Notes: a model not told the origin generated them from the letters alone. A stretch of 51,792 bases of DNA from Bacteroidales bacterium (GCA_017466405.1 JAFTUF010000003.1:1-51792), one strand, 5' to 3'; counted from the stretch's first letter, positions 44,101 to 51,576 are shown. A program made the numbers and translations.

Positions 44101-47100
44101 ATCAATAGTCCCAACCTTGTCGTGAAAGTGGATGGTTATGATTTGAACTATAGAAGTCTTAAAGGTATTAACATCCAAATCAAAGGCGAACACGATAATA
44201 ATTGGACTACATTGAAATCGTACGTCAAGAATCATGATGAGGTCACTCAAGATGTTGAATTTCTCGATAACAGCGAGATAATATATACCAATCCGTTGAC
44301 AAATCTCTCCGATCAGAATTATTTGGTTCGTGCCGTGACAATATGCGAATATGGAGCAGAGACAATAAATAACGAAAGTGAAGAGATTCTGATAACTAAA
44401 GACTTGAAATTACCTGCTCTTATCGCTAATCCTAATCCTGCCGACGGAATACTCAGTGCCGGCGATGAGGTGTCAATACTCTTTAACGAAAATATAAAAA
44501 GCGGTGAGATTACTGAAGTCGATAACATCTTTGTGAAAGGAATCTTGAATGAAAGCGAAGTCGCTCACAATGTTGCTTATGCTGCTCTTAAAGATGCGGA
44601 ACCTGCTAGAACAGAATCTACAATCGACCTTAACTCTCGTTCCTTCTCTGTAGAGATGTGGATGAAATATTCATCAAACGGTACTATCTTCAGACATGGA
44701 ACTTCTGACAATAGTTTTGTGGCAGGTGTCGATAATGATGGATATGTTACTATCACGATAAATGATGCTTCTGTTAAGTCGTTGGTTACAATACCTAAAG
44801 ATAAATGGATGTATCTGTCGTTTGCTGTCAATCAAGAAAATGATTATGCAAGATTGTCGGCTGTATGTGCCTACGACGAATTCGTTCTAGACTTGTTTGT
44901 TGATGAGCAAATTACTCTTTACACAGGAAATGGAACGTTGACTCTGGGAGAGGACTTGAATGCAGCGATACATGAACTCACACTTTGGAACTATGCTCGT
45001 AGCTCCAATGAAGCATTGAGTGAGATTTATACAACTAAGTCGCCTTATACAACAGGACTTATCGGATATTGGAAACTTAACGAAGGTCATGGAACATCGG
45101 GAAAAGATTGTGTAAGAAACCGTCACCTTGTTATCTCTGGAACAAATTCATGGTATCTGGCAAACGAAAACGATGCCCTCGTGCTCGACGATAATAATTA
45201 TGTGACGATGAATGTGGCTCACTGTCCAACAAACAACGATGACAACTATCTCATCGAATTATGGTTTAAAGGCGGTGAAGATAACGGCGCGAAATCTCTC
45301 ATGTCAATGCATAACGACACTGATATTCTCGATATTCGTTTAAATGAAAACGGTAATATTGAAATTGAAACATCTTACGAAACTTATAGCAATACACATG
45401 ATAACTTCCTCGATAACAATTGGCATCATATAGCATTGAATGTCTTGAAAGCAAATAGCGGTTCTGCAATTCTCTATATTGATGGTGAAAATGTCATTCA
45501 GATTTCTGCCGATGAATTTCCAGCCATACAATCAGCTCAATTGATATTTGGTGCAAATTACGATGGTATGTACGGTCAGTTCTTTGGAGGTGCATTCGAT
45601 GAGATAAGATATTGGAAAGGAACTTATACCGCCGACTACATACGTAACAACATGTATTCGAGAGTTTCTGCCGACGAACCAGGACTGATGGCTTATTATC
45701 CGATGGAAGAGATGAGCGTTGATGAATATAACCAGACTGTCTATGAATCTACATTGAGCGACCAGAGCGAAAATGAAGCAGTGGAAAATGCAACGCTCGT
45801 CGTTTATGAAGTGACAACGACAGGTACAACGCAAACTACGACAGAGGTAACGCCTCAATGGACAGAAATGACACCTCCTTTAAAGGTCGCTCCTGTGTAT
45901 GATAATGTCGATATTTCTTTCGTGGCCTCCGAACGTAAATTACTCATCAATATTGATGAAGATAAATATAAGACAGAAGGATGCACTCTGATATTCAGCG
46001 TTTCTGAGATAAGAGACGAGAATGATAATATGATGAGTCCTGTTACATGGTCGGCTTACGTCTCGCAAAATCAGCTGAAGTGGAAAGAGTCGGACATCAA
46101 CATACGTAAACAAAGCGGTGATGAGGAATATTTCTCTGTGAAGATTAGCAACACATCGGGCAATACAGAATATTGGAACATCCAGAATCTCCCTGACTGG
46201 CTCGAAACAGATATAGAATCTGGCGAGTTGGCTCCTCTCTCGGAGGCGACAATAAACTTCACCGTTTCAGCAGCGACACCTATAGGTCGTTATGAATCGG
46301 TCGTGTATCTGACAGGAAATAACGCCATCCAAGAACCTCTGGTGATAAACTTAGTTTGTGAAGGTGAAAGACCAGACTGGAACGTCAACCCTGATGAATT
46401 CCTGTCTTCCATCAACATGATAGCTCAACTTGAAATAGATGGACGTATCAGCGAAGATACAGATGACATCGTGGCGGTGTTTGACGGAAATACATGCATA
46501 GGCGTGGCAAGTCCTACTTATAATGTAAACTATGACGCTTATTATTTAATGATGACTATTTATATCAAGATGAACGATATTATTAAGGGAAATGCTGATG
46601 TTAGATTTAAGGCATACGATGCTTCGACAGGCATGTTGTATCCAACTCTCCAAGTGTCTGACACAATTGATTTTAATACGGGATTCATTGTTGGAAATTT
46701 CAACGATCCTGTCGTTCTGTCTCCTGCCAATGACGTCCAGCAATCTATTAATCTCGCAAATGGATGGTCGTGGATTTCTGTAAATGTCAGACCTAATGAA
46801 GACTCGGTATCGACTATGATGGAAAATATTGCAGAAGATATGTTGTATATCAAGTCGAAGAATGCTTTCGCATATATCAATACCGACAGTCATGAATGGC
46901 ACGGCAACTTGTTAACTATTGACCATTCGGTGATGTATAAGGTTAGGACTACAGATGCTAATGTTCTTGATATTGTTGGTGAGAGAATAGAACCAAGTGA
47001 AGATACAATTACTATTAACATGAGATGGAATTGGATAGGCTATACTCCGAATCAAGTTATGTCGGTCGCTGATGCTCTATCCAATGTAAATCCTGTTAAC

Positions 47101-47835
47101 GGCGACTTGATTAAGAACCGCGACGAGTTCGCTTTATACGACGGTTATGAGTGGTCTGGCTCTCTTACCGCTATGCGTCCTGGTATGGGATATATATATA
47201 GGTCAAATGATACGCAGACTAAAAAATTTACCTATCCTTCTGCTTCAAAGTCGGCTGGTGTCAGAAATGATGTCCCATCTGTGTATTCCTGGGCAAATGA
47301 ATATCAGAATAGCATGAATGTCATAGCCATAGTTAAAGATGGCGATGACATTGTGGAAAACGCTGCTATTGAAGTGTATGCTAATAATGCGCTCAGAGGT
47401 ATTTCAAAACAAAGCATTGTCGATGACAAACACTTCTTGACAATATATGGCGACACTTCTGCCGATAGTCTTTCTATCAATGTTATCATTGATGGTTATA
47501 CTTACGAAATCGGTAATAAACTCGTTTTTGGTGAAGATTTGGTGTTGGGTTCTTTGGAAAATCCATATATCATTCAACTTAACAGCAGTGAGTCTGATTC
47601 CGAAAATGTCGTCAATGTTTATCCTACATTGGTAAGTGATGTTCTCAATATCTCGAGCGATGAACTTATCAATATGGTTACACTCTACGACGTGAACGGC
47701 TTGAAGGTTTACCATAACGAAGACCATTACCATAGTAATCAAATAGATGTGAGATTCCTTACTAATGGAGTTTATATCTTGAAGGTTACGACTGAGAGTG
47801 GTAACGTTGTAATAAAATATGTAGTTAAAGGATAA
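38152..47835 (+). CDS. Giant secreted LamG-domain protein with T9SS sorting domain
   Basis: 3227 residues. Signal peptide about 1-25 (ending NLAKA). N-terminal fibronectin-III-like segments (about 280-580) lead to a carboxypeptidase-regulatory-like fold (ISGRVTYGTGTAVEGVKVSL near 583) and a LamG domain (about 617-837). More regulatory-like folds (870-1042) and a long unassigned central region (about 1390-1850, with LRDPPGSNSYSYWE and FRTRGGQTSCPYE) follow. Then come two further LamG domains (about 2147-2313 and 2343-2526), a strand-rich domain with NLPDWLETD (about 2667-2743), the shared domain (about 2753-2856), two GW units (GWSWISVNV, RWNWIGYTP), a second shared domain (about 3050-3143) and a type A sorting domain (VNVYPTLVSDVLNIS to end). 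LamG folds often bind glycans or proteins, so it is probably a surface adhesin. No catalytic site seen. Confidence 0.85.
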   Translation: MRIFTKRIMLLCMAVLFIFNLAKAEDWDCVVVNNKISPEKPYIELDMRWFEWYTSNSWMDSWEITFSNYNDEFNFTEGEDLCTGSSEWASSIRDDNDTYKTYSSTNFFVELWNPYTEFDDKYCYRVTIRILPKFPIDKDTKIIGTVSCKWRDNHDGPYDNSCDFSASVDDNSVFQSLGEVTRDSYKVKYSNTNLSNISGVYQGYQRKLALSVDGSTSNYIISDASTSYSQNVSVASNTKTYDVTEIMAIENNNYYLGEKTHTVSFISKKTTTLKGSTYPDNVTTEFDKWNKFIKVKWTYTSTNLSTSGTWKIIRKKVGTTEEVTVASGMNFGTGSYVDYDAYYDTKYTYTVVFMHTGWEDVVCSDLSATSKEVIIKKDFEIALTCTSEDDNILLSWNHEALGGTGNYSYKVLRRLNSDTEWIKLKEENNLSSNVMKYSYRDADIGSSCDINHYKIEMIALNNETFYSNEVEARITGTTSVTSFYATKGDYAGNVKLSWSVNQVGGDKTKFKLYRKLLDSDSSGDWKIIHETEGVASVYNYDDVTTNTGQYYNYKLTVLTSCDGESDSGMNYYSDGFSFATGVISGRVTYGTGTAVEGVKVSLEKADEDDNSNEQFYSLDINKVGGVLTGIDTETAKTIFGNSFSVQSWVNLDVVYDADKNIDEPVIAQVPYMFRFTAKKQDQDVFKLNLSTYNNNTNKYENHPTDIEIAANSFYHLTMAYDHNEKKVVITSVDEDRTMVTDSIMMTDAFDVEQSVVDLSKIDESLIEHFREFDGKNVIAFAACMEDSTAHYYKGYIDEIRVWSKFLSTKDINRNYDHLLAGSEKDLRIYYPIDEGINNQKTAYDYSKTDGVSNSLHGIIVTGSGIKNYISPLMGLHSYTDENGNYTIRGIPFRGTGTNYNIIPTLGVHEFSPNADNRFVSSSSLNFSGVNFSDISSFPVSGVAYYKNTTYPVAGATLYVDGVMAVKDNKPVITNANGEFLLSVPIGDHYIEIKRDAHTFENGGRYPEDSENIGTKFTFDREVKDLTFYDNTTVMFAGRVSGGKIEQAKPLGCGVSKANIGQAKITFSTPYKMNVIKDTESAGAVRYITNPDTLYYVSDSARYVNSRAFAGNTDETVRSITILTDPVTGEFAVELPPVEYNVDSARILTNSEILFPELPTFIKASNELLDYCDTASVKVVYYEYDTTYNTTYIDGVPVVDTVVTQEMETYYDERRFNYNASLFLTHRSEPVFEVTEHENGIFGIDTAYCVGADGTKTPVVVYSIDSINNTVTYNYGHPIYESYGSYIYDILAYEEYVNYDGEEAQINRVPLSGTRVKIENEFAAGNTISTQGSTDGQIVELAENEIELDSLGKAVYGFMGGAPNIIEPYTLNLNMSYEVNGRHYDWDKNGEFKAIILGSLPTGNNFVTSGPEQVQMILRDPPGSNSYSYWETGTTHTNTTQLGGHYVGGTYIKFDIGNGLGKTTAAGAPGFYIVSSFKYVHEHVPGVDLKVDLDAHNRFTTSWTTTERVSTSSDVNFVGAEGDVFIGSSTNIIFGDAREVGFHHDKNTNEIVLNMEDCTTVGEEFTTGFKYTKYYIESTLIPNTIKLRNELLLPKGTTNLTPKNDTIYYISNLETTNVNYGASNKDASVWGSEANVETMVEGNYTRIKGKSYDILYDHNYYASMDDESAVILLPQDQVNFYNQSVYNWKNILRENERAKINAIDFSIAKNVSVDGGAVYESSYTVDTIDNVIGNFDFTIDLFVDHDFGIYAGTAHSLKIQHGISFGGGGDFSMDNSDENVDTKGYVIHDGNYTDALSVDIHEDNFGAIFRTRGGQTSCPYEDAIVSEYEQPGTILSEATMRVEMPGIKIVDNNIQNNVPSGSAAIFNVELRNESETDTDMWYSLRLVDESNPYGAVVAMDGLAITAVDRPIMIPANSVMNKQITIKQSDESITDYEDIKIVLSSECQNDPTSVYGAIADTLRLSAHFVPSCSPIEIHIDNRVLNINSPNLVVKVDGYDLNYRSLKGINIQIKGEHDNNWTTLKSYVKNHDEVTQDVEFLDNSEIIYTNPLTNLSDQNYLVRAVTICEYGAETINNESEEILITKDLKLPALIANPNPADGILSAGDEVSILFNENIKSGEITEVDNIFVKGILNESEVAHNVAYAALKDAEPARTESTIDLNSRSFSVEMWMKYSSNGTIFRHGTSDNSFVAGVDNDGYVTITINDASVKSLVTIPKDKWMYLSFAVNQENDYARLSAVCAYDEFVLDLFVDEQITLYTGNGTLTLGEDLNAAIHELTLWNYARSSNEALSEIYTTKSPYTTGLIGYWKLNEGHGTSGKDCVRNRHLVISGTNSWYLANENDALVLDDNNYVTMNVAHCPTNNDDNYLIELWFKGGEDNGAKSLMSMHNDTDILDIRLNENGNIEIETSYETYSNTHDNFLDNNWHHIALNVLKANSGSAILYIDGENVIQISADEFPAIQSAQLIFGANYDGMYGQFFGGAFDEIRYWKGTYTADYIRNNMYSRVSADEPGLMAYYPMEEMSVDEYNQTVYESTLSDQSENEAVENATLVVYEVTTTGTTQTTTEVTPQWTEMTPPLKVAPVYDNVDISFVASERKLLINIDEDKYKTEGCTLIFSVSEIRDENDNMMSPVTWSAYVSQNQLKWKESDINIRKQSGDEEYFSVKISNTSGNTEYWNIQNLPDWLETDIESGELAPLSEATINFTVSAATPIGRYESVVYLTGNNAIQEPLVINLVCEGERPDWNVNPDEFLSSINMIAQLEIDGRISEDTDDIVAVFDGNTCIGVASPTYNVNYDAYYLMMTIYIKMNDIIKGNADVRFKAYDASTGMLYPTLQVSDTIDFNTGFIVGNFNDPVVLSPANDVQQSINLANGWSWISVNVRPNEDSVSTMMENIAEDMLYIKSKNAFAYINTDSHEWHGNLLTIDHSVMYKVRTTDANVLDIVGERIEPSEDTITINMRWNWIGYTPNQVMSVADALSNVNPVNGDLIKNRDEFALYDGYEWSGSLTAMRPGMGYIYRSNDTQTKKFTYPSASKSAGVRNDVPSVYSWANEYQNSMNVIAIVKDGDDIVENAAIEVYANNALRGISKQSIVDDKHFLTIYGDTSADSLSINVIIDGYTYEIGNKLVFGEDLVLGSLENPYIIQLNSSESDSENVVNVYPTLVSDVLNISSDELINMVTLYDVNGLKVYHNEDHYHSNQIDVRFLTNGVYILKVTTESGNVVIKYVVKG

Positions 47836-47887
47836 TAATCTTTCATTGATTATTTTGATACCATATCAAATAATCAGGAAAAAATGT

Positions 47888-47895
47888 TATCTTTG
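47888..47895 (+). promoter_or_regulatory. Promoter -7 element for the hydrolase-mrp group
   Basis: TATCTTTG followed by CC. It predicts transcription from about 47902 and a leader of about 70 bases containing the perfect hairpin 47907-47953. Confidence 0.65.
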
Positions 47896-47906
47896 CCAAA
47901 AAGATT

Positions 47907-47957
47907 TTTACAATGTACAATCAAGATTTACGCCTTAGATTGTACATTGTAAATTTT
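47907..47957 (+). terminator. 16-base perfect hairpin with T-tract in the leader of the hydrolase gene
   Basis: Arms 47907-47922 and 47938-47953 are exact complements around a 15-base loop and are followed by five T. By form it is a rho-independent terminator. It could end the giant LamG gene's transcript, but it also lies downstream of the promoter-like element at 47888-47895, where it would act in the 5-prime leader. Confidence 0.75.
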
Positions 47958-47973
47958 TAAATAATTCAGAAAT

Positions 47974-48756
47974 ATGCAATTATTTTACAGAAAGTATGGC
48001 GATCCCAAGAATAAACCTATAGTTGTGATTTTCGGTTTGTTGGGAGTTTCGGAAAACTGGGATTTTTTTGGAAAACGCTTTGCAGAACTCGGATATTATG
48101 TCTTGGTTCCTGACGTGAGAAATCACGGACAGTCGCCACATTCCGATGTCTTCAACTACGATGTTTTAGCAGCCGATATAAAACAGATGATTGACGAAGA
48201 GAACATAAGCAAATGTTATCTCTTAGGTCATAGCATGGGCGGAAAGATAGCGATGCGTTTAGCGTTCGACTATCCCGATATGGTAGAGAAGTTGGAAGTC
48301 TTAGACATCAGTCCGCGTGCTTTCGATCATCCGATGGAACATGTTGGATTCATAGCTGCGATGTCGAAGATCGACCTTAAGAAAGCTCAACATCGCTCCG
48401 ATGTGGAAGCAGAACTTGCAAAAGAAAATTATGAGAGACGCCTTCTTCTCTTCTTGATGAAAAACTTGTCGTACAGCCATGAAAACGGTTACAGATGGAA
48501 ACCTTATCTCGACGGAATAGCAAGAAACATCGCAGAGATTGGTAAAGGCTTCGACCAGAAATATCATTACGACGGACCGACTTTGTTCGTCAGAGGTGGC
48601 AAGTCAGATTATATTTTAGAGAAGGACTATGAATTTATGAAACATCATTTCCCGAATTATCAAATGGTTACCTTAGAAGAGTCGGGACATTGGATTCACG
48701 TCGATGACCCAGAAGGTTTCAATAAGGCAACAGAAGATTTTTTTTGTGACAAATAA
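47974..48756 (+). CDS. Alpha/beta hydrolase, YbfF-like esterase
   Basis: 260 residues, cytoplasmic. The nucleophile elbow GHSMGG holds Ser87, VPDVRNHGQSP (46-55) is typical of the YbfF/esterase group, and His239 in ESGHWIH completes the triad; the acid is probably in the FVRGGKSDYI loop. The likely activity is hydrolysis of short acyl or thioester substrates; the physiological one is unknown. It is followed 16 bases later by the Mrp gene. Confidence 0.85.
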   Translation: MQLFYRKYGDPKNKPIVVIFGLLGVSENWDFFGKRFAELGYYVLVPDVRNHGQSPHSDVFNYDVLAADIKQMIDEENISKCYLLGHSMGGKIAMRLAFDYPDMVEKLEVLDISPRAFDHPMEHVGFIAAMSKIDLKKAQHRSDVEAELAKENYERRLLLFLMKNLSYSHENGYRWKPYLDGIARNIAEIGKGFDQKYHYDGPTLFVRGGKSDYILEKDYEFMKHHFPNYQMVTLEESGHWIHVDDPEGFNKATEDFFCDK

Positions 48757-48772
48757 TTAGTTTTACATAGAT

Positions 48773-49795
48773 ATGATACCATCAAAATTAAAAGTTGTTG
48801 AGGTCTTGAAGGAAGTTGTTTATTTCCCTAAAGGCGACAATATCATCAATTTAAAAATGGTTGACGATATTCAGTTAGAAGAAAACCTGATTCGTTTTCG
48901 TCTTTTATTTGAGAAGTTAGAAGATGAGAAAAACCAAATTCTCATCGACACCGCGACACAGATGTTAAAAGCTGAATTCGGCGATATAGAGATTGACATT
49001 ATCGCTGCTTCTCAAGAAAATTCCTTGTCAAAAGTAAAACATATTATTGCTGTAGCTTCAGGCAAAGGTGGCGTAGGTAAATCGACGGTGGCAGTGAATC
49101 TTGCTATTGGTCTCGCTCTTCAAGGAATGAGAGTTGGATTGCTCGACGCCGACATCTACGGTCCTTCAATTCCTGTTATGTTCGGTAATGAAGAGACACG
49201 TCCTCTCGCATACGAAAACGAAGGCAAGTCATATATGATACCTATCGAGAAATACGGCGTGAAGATGTTGTCGATAGGACATCTCGTCGATAAGGATATG
49301 CCTTTGATATGGCGTGGTCCTATGGCATCTAACGCCTTGAGTCAACTTCTGTTAGATACCGATTGGGGCGAACTCGACTATATGGTCATCGATATGCCTC
49401 CTGGAACAGGCGATATTCAACTTTGCCTCGCGCAGAACTTCAAACTCTCTGGCTCTATCATAGTGACAACACCTCAGAAAGTAGCTTTTGCCGACGTACG
49501 TCGCGCTGCTAATATGTTCCGTCATGAAGGTGTTAATGTGCCAATCTTAGGTCTCGTGGAAAACATGGCTTACTTCACGCCATCAGATATGCCAGAAAAG
49601 AAATATTATATCTTCGGAAAAAATACAGGTAAAGCCTTTGCAGAAGAATTGGATCTTCCTTTGCTCGCTCAGATTCCTATCGACGAAAACGTTTCTGAAG
49701 CTAACGACAGCGGAACTCCGTTCTCACACAATAAGTTCTCTCCTGTGACAGCAGCCTTCAGAAGTCTTGCAAATAAGGTAATAGAAATGCTTTAA
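48773..49795 (+). CDS. Mrp/ApbC-type Fe-S cluster carrier ATPase
   Basis: 340 residues. The N-terminal part (about 5-80) resembles the MIP18/DUF59 domain. The P-loop GKGGVGKST is at 97-105, LLDADIYGPSIPVMFG and VIDMPPGTGDIQL are the switch motifs of the deviant Walker ATPases. In classical Mrp proteins a CxxC near the C-terminus holds the cluster; here the same place reads YFTPSDMPEKKYYIFG with no cysteine, as in other Bacteroidota sequences I recall. The next gene, 4 bases on, encodes a CxxC protein. It probably helps assemble or transfer Fe-S clusters. Confidence 0.9.
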   Translation: MIPSKLKVVEVLKEVVYFPKGDNIINLKMVDDIQLEENLIRFRLLFEKLEDEKNQILIDTATQMLKAEFGDIEIDIIAASQENSLSKVKHIIAVASGKGGVGKSTVAVNLAIGLALQGMRVGLLDADIYGPSIPVMFGNEETRPLAYENEGKSYMIPIEKYGVKMLSIGHLVDKDMPLIWRGPMASNALSQLLLDTDWGELDYMVIDMPPGTGDIQLCLAQNFKLSGSIIVTTPQKVAFADVRRAANMFRHEGVNVPILGLVENMAYFTPSDMPEKKYYIFGKNTGKAFAEELDLPLLAQIPIDENVSEANDSGTPFSHNKFSPVTAAFRSLANKVIEML

Positions 49796-49799
49796 TAGT

Positions 49800-50039
49800 A
49801 TGGAAAAACAAGAATTGATAAAAAAGATAAACAACATACTCATTCAGATCAGACCTTACTTAGTCGCTGACGGTGGAGGAGTAGAGTTCGTTGATCTGAC
49901 TGACGATATGGTTGTCTTGGTGAAACTGACAGGTGCTTGCGGCAATTGTCCTCATAGTTCTAGAACATTGAAGAATGGTATAGAGAAAACTATCAAGAGT
50001 ATTCTTCCTGAGATAAAATCGGTGGAAAACGTTAAATAA
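49800..50039 (+). CDS. NifU-like (Nfu) C-terminal domain protein
   Basis: 79 residues, a stand-alone Nfu domain. YLVADGGGVEFVDL and LTGACGNCPHSSRTLK contain the CxxC pair (CGNC) that binds a 4Fe-4S cluster between two subunits. It probably receives or delivers clusters together with the Mrp ATPase encoded directly upstream. Confidence 0.93.
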   Translation: MEKQELIKKINNILIQIRPYLVADGGGVEFVDLTDDMVVLVKLTGACGNCPHSSRTLKNGIEKTIKSILPEIKSVENVK

Positions 50040-50046
50040 ATTTGGA

Positions 50047-50186
50047 CGCTGACATTAACACTGACATTGACATTGCTTGAACGTAGAATCCTATAAACTT
50101 AAAGTTCAAAGTCAGTGTCAATGTCAATGTCAACAGTCAATGTCAATGTCAAAGTCAATAGTCAAAGTCAGAGTCAGAGTCAATGC
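50047..50186. repeat. GTCAAT/GACATT stutter repeat with inverted halves
   Basis: The left part repeats GACATT; the right part repeats GTCAAT, GTCAAA and GTCAGA. GACATTGACATTG (50063-50075) is exactly complementary to CAATGTCAATGTC at 50119-50131 and again at 50138-50150, so alternative hairpins can form. The last GTCAATG word supplies the ATG of the next gene (50183). Confidence 0.85.
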
Positions 50187-50533
50187 TAGCCTCCTATCTC
50201 AAATATCGTTTGAAGTCGCAGGGAAAGTTCAGACTGCATTCACCTTTCGTTTATGATTTTTATGTAGAAGTCTTGGATAAGATGAATCGTGAAAATTGGA
50301 AAGAGAAATTGAATGATAATCTTAATTCTTTCTTGTTGTCGAAAAAAGATGTTTTCTTTGAAGATGATAATGTCGTGGTAAAATACGACATACATAATTC
50401 AAAAGAAAATGAGAAGGAATGGAACGATATGATAAATGACGATGAAACAACATTAAGCATAGATTGTTATCATTTTGGATTGATATTTAAAATGAAAAGA
50501 AAAGAAAAACAACATTTTCTTTTAAAATTTTAG
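50183..50533 (+). CDS. Shortened relative of a class I methyltransferase, SAM-binding core missing
   Basis: 116 residues. The N-terminus (LASYLKYRLKSQG, then RLHSPFVYDFYVEVLDK) matches the start of a Bacteroidota class I SAM methyltransferase family of roughly 250 residues, and the C-terminus (VKYDIHNSKENEKEWNDM, then LSIDCYHFGLIF and KQHFLLKF) matches that family's end. Everything between, including the glycine-rich SAM loop, is absent, yet the frame is intact. It cannot bind SAM in the known way. Either it is a decaying gene or a small protein kept for another role. The start codon lies in repeat DNA. The family likeness is from memory of its conserved ends. Confidence 0.6.
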   Translation: MLASYLKYRLKSQGKFRLHSPFVYDFYVEVLDKMNRENWKEKLNDNLNSFLLSKKDVFFEDDNVVVKYDIHNSKENEKEWNDMINDDETTLSIDCYHFGLIFKMKRKEKQHFLLKF

Positions 50534-50560
50534 AACCTTGAATTAAGATTGTTGAATAAA

Positions 50561-50625
50561 CTTAAAACTAAATAACTTTCAACTTTAAAACTACTATAAA
50601 CTATTAACTATAAACTATAAACTAA
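50561..50625. repeat. AACTATAAACT stutter repeat upstream of the adenosyltransferase gene
   Basis: Words AACTTTAAAACTA, AACTATTAACTA and AACTATAAACTA repeat up to the ATG at 50627. They are the complements of the words at 36739-36760. No TAnnTTTG promoter was found in the 93-base gap. Confidence 0.75.
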
Positions 50626-50626
50626 A

Positions 50627-51184
50627 ATGAAAATATACACTAAAACAGGAGATAAAGGAACCACCTCATTGATAGGAGGAACACGTGTTGGCAAAGACGA
50701 TATTCGTCTTGAAACATACGGCAGTTTCGATGAGCTGAGCGCATTCGTTGCGGTGTTGAGCGATTCGGAAGGAATGGAACAGCACGAGATTGAGGTTATG
50801 GATAGAATACAGAATTGTTTGCTCGTATTGGAGTCATGTCTGGCATTAGAACCTGAAGATACCAACGTTTCCAAATACATTCCACAGCTGACAGAGGACG
50901 ATGTTTTGTTTTTAGAGGGAGAAATTGACGCTATTAATGCGCAATTGGAGCCTTTGAAGAGTCTTGTCATCCCTGGAGGAGATATGTTGTCGTCGAGGTG
51001 TCATGTATGCCGGACAGTATGCCGCAGAGCGGAACGCAACCTTGTGCGAATGGGCAGAGAATATGAGGTTGACGAAAAAATCAGACGATTTGTCAACCGC
51101 CTTTCCGACTATTTTTTCATCTTGTCGCGCCTTCTGATGAAGAGAAGCGGTAATGCCGAAAAGCCTTGGAAACCAACGAAATAA
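50627..51184 (+). CDS. Cob(I)yrinic acid a,c-diamide adenosyltransferase, PduO type
   Basis: 185 residues, the normal length for PduO-type ATP:cob(I)alamin adenosyltransferases, which make adenosylcobalamin. The opening MKIYTKTGDKGTTSLIGG forms the ATP-binding loop, YGSFDELSAFV follows, and the C-terminal CRRAERNLV and NRLSDYFFILSRLL are the family signatures. It probably serves cobalamin salvage. The following DUF2795 gene has its own promoter. Confidence 0.95.
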   Translation: MKIYTKTGDKGTTSLIGGTRVGKDDIRLETYGSFDELSAFVAVLSDSEGMEQHEIEVMDRIQNCLLVLESCLALEPEDTNVSKYIPQLTEDDVLFLEGEIDAINAQLEPLKSLVIPGGDMLSSRCHVCRTVCRRAERNLVRMGREYEVDEKIRRFVNRLSDYFFILSRLLMKRSGNAEKPWKPTK

Positions 51185-51213
51185 TTTTTTTGAAAAATAA
51201 TTGCAAAAAACAC

Positions 51214-51243
51214 TTGATAATTGATATTTAAATAGTATTTTTG
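51214..51243 (+). promoter_or_regulatory. Bacteroides-type promoter for the DUF2795 gene
   Basis: TTG (51214-51216), 19 bases, then TATTTTTG (51236-51243): an exact match to TTG-N19-TAnnTTTG, 27 bases before the ATG at 51271. Confidence 0.8.
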
Positions 51244-51270
51244 CGCCCGAATTTTAAAACCATAAAACAC

Positions 51271-51492
51271 ATGTATTGGACATTAGAATTAGCATCAAAG
51301 ATGGAAGACGCTCCATGGCCAGCAACAAAGGATGAATTGTTGGAATGGGCAATCAGAGTTGGATTACAGCAAGAAGTTATAGAAAATCTGACAGAGATAG
51401 AAGACGAAGGTGAAATATATGAAAGAATAGAAGATATTTGGCCAGACTATCCAACAAAAGACGACTTCTTTTTCCACGAGGATGAATATTAA
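51271..51492 (+). CDS. DUF2795 family protein
   Basis: 73 residues, acidic. MYWTLELASKMEDAPWPATKDELLEWAIRVG, read in order, is typical of the small Bacteroidota DUF2795 proteins: a helical segment around PATKDELLEWA followed by an acidic tail (IWPDYPTKDDFFFHEDEY). Function unknown. The start at 51271 is chosen because the promoter overlaps the alternative upstream TTG. It is monocistronic, with its own promoter and terminator. Confidence 0.85.
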   Translation: MYWTLELASKMEDAPWPATKDELLEWAIRVGLQQEVIENLTEIEDEGEIYERIEDIWPDYPTKDDFFFHEDEY

Positions 51493-51501
51493 GAAAAAAT
51501 A

Positions 51502-51525
51502 ATGGTTTATAAGCTTGTAAACCAT
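51502..51525. repeat. 24-base hairpin after the DUF2795 gene
   Basis: ATGGTTTA and TAAACCAT form eight outer pairs, with three more inside (one T-G). It lacks a T-tract and lies just before the terminator at 51538-51576. Confidence 0.7.
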
Positions 51526-51537
51526 TGAAAATCAAAG

Positions 51538-51576
51538 AGAGCGTATGAGTAGAATTTACTTGTACGCTCTTTTTTT
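51538..51576 (+). terminator. Intrinsic terminator downstream of the DUF2795 gene
   Basis: Arms AGAGCGTA (51538-51545) and TACGCTCT (51563-51570) around a 17-base loop, followed by six further T. The A-run before and the T-run after extend the stem. Confidence 0.85.

Noticed and set aside
46546-46902. Minus-strand frames of 106-118 codons in the LamG giant
   Set aside because: They overlap each other and the coding strand domains, which align with the shared domain and GW module.
37491-47835. Polysaccharide utilisation locus suggested by LamG domains
   Set aside because: There are no SusC/SusD homologues, glycoside hydrolases or hybrid two-component regulators in the window.
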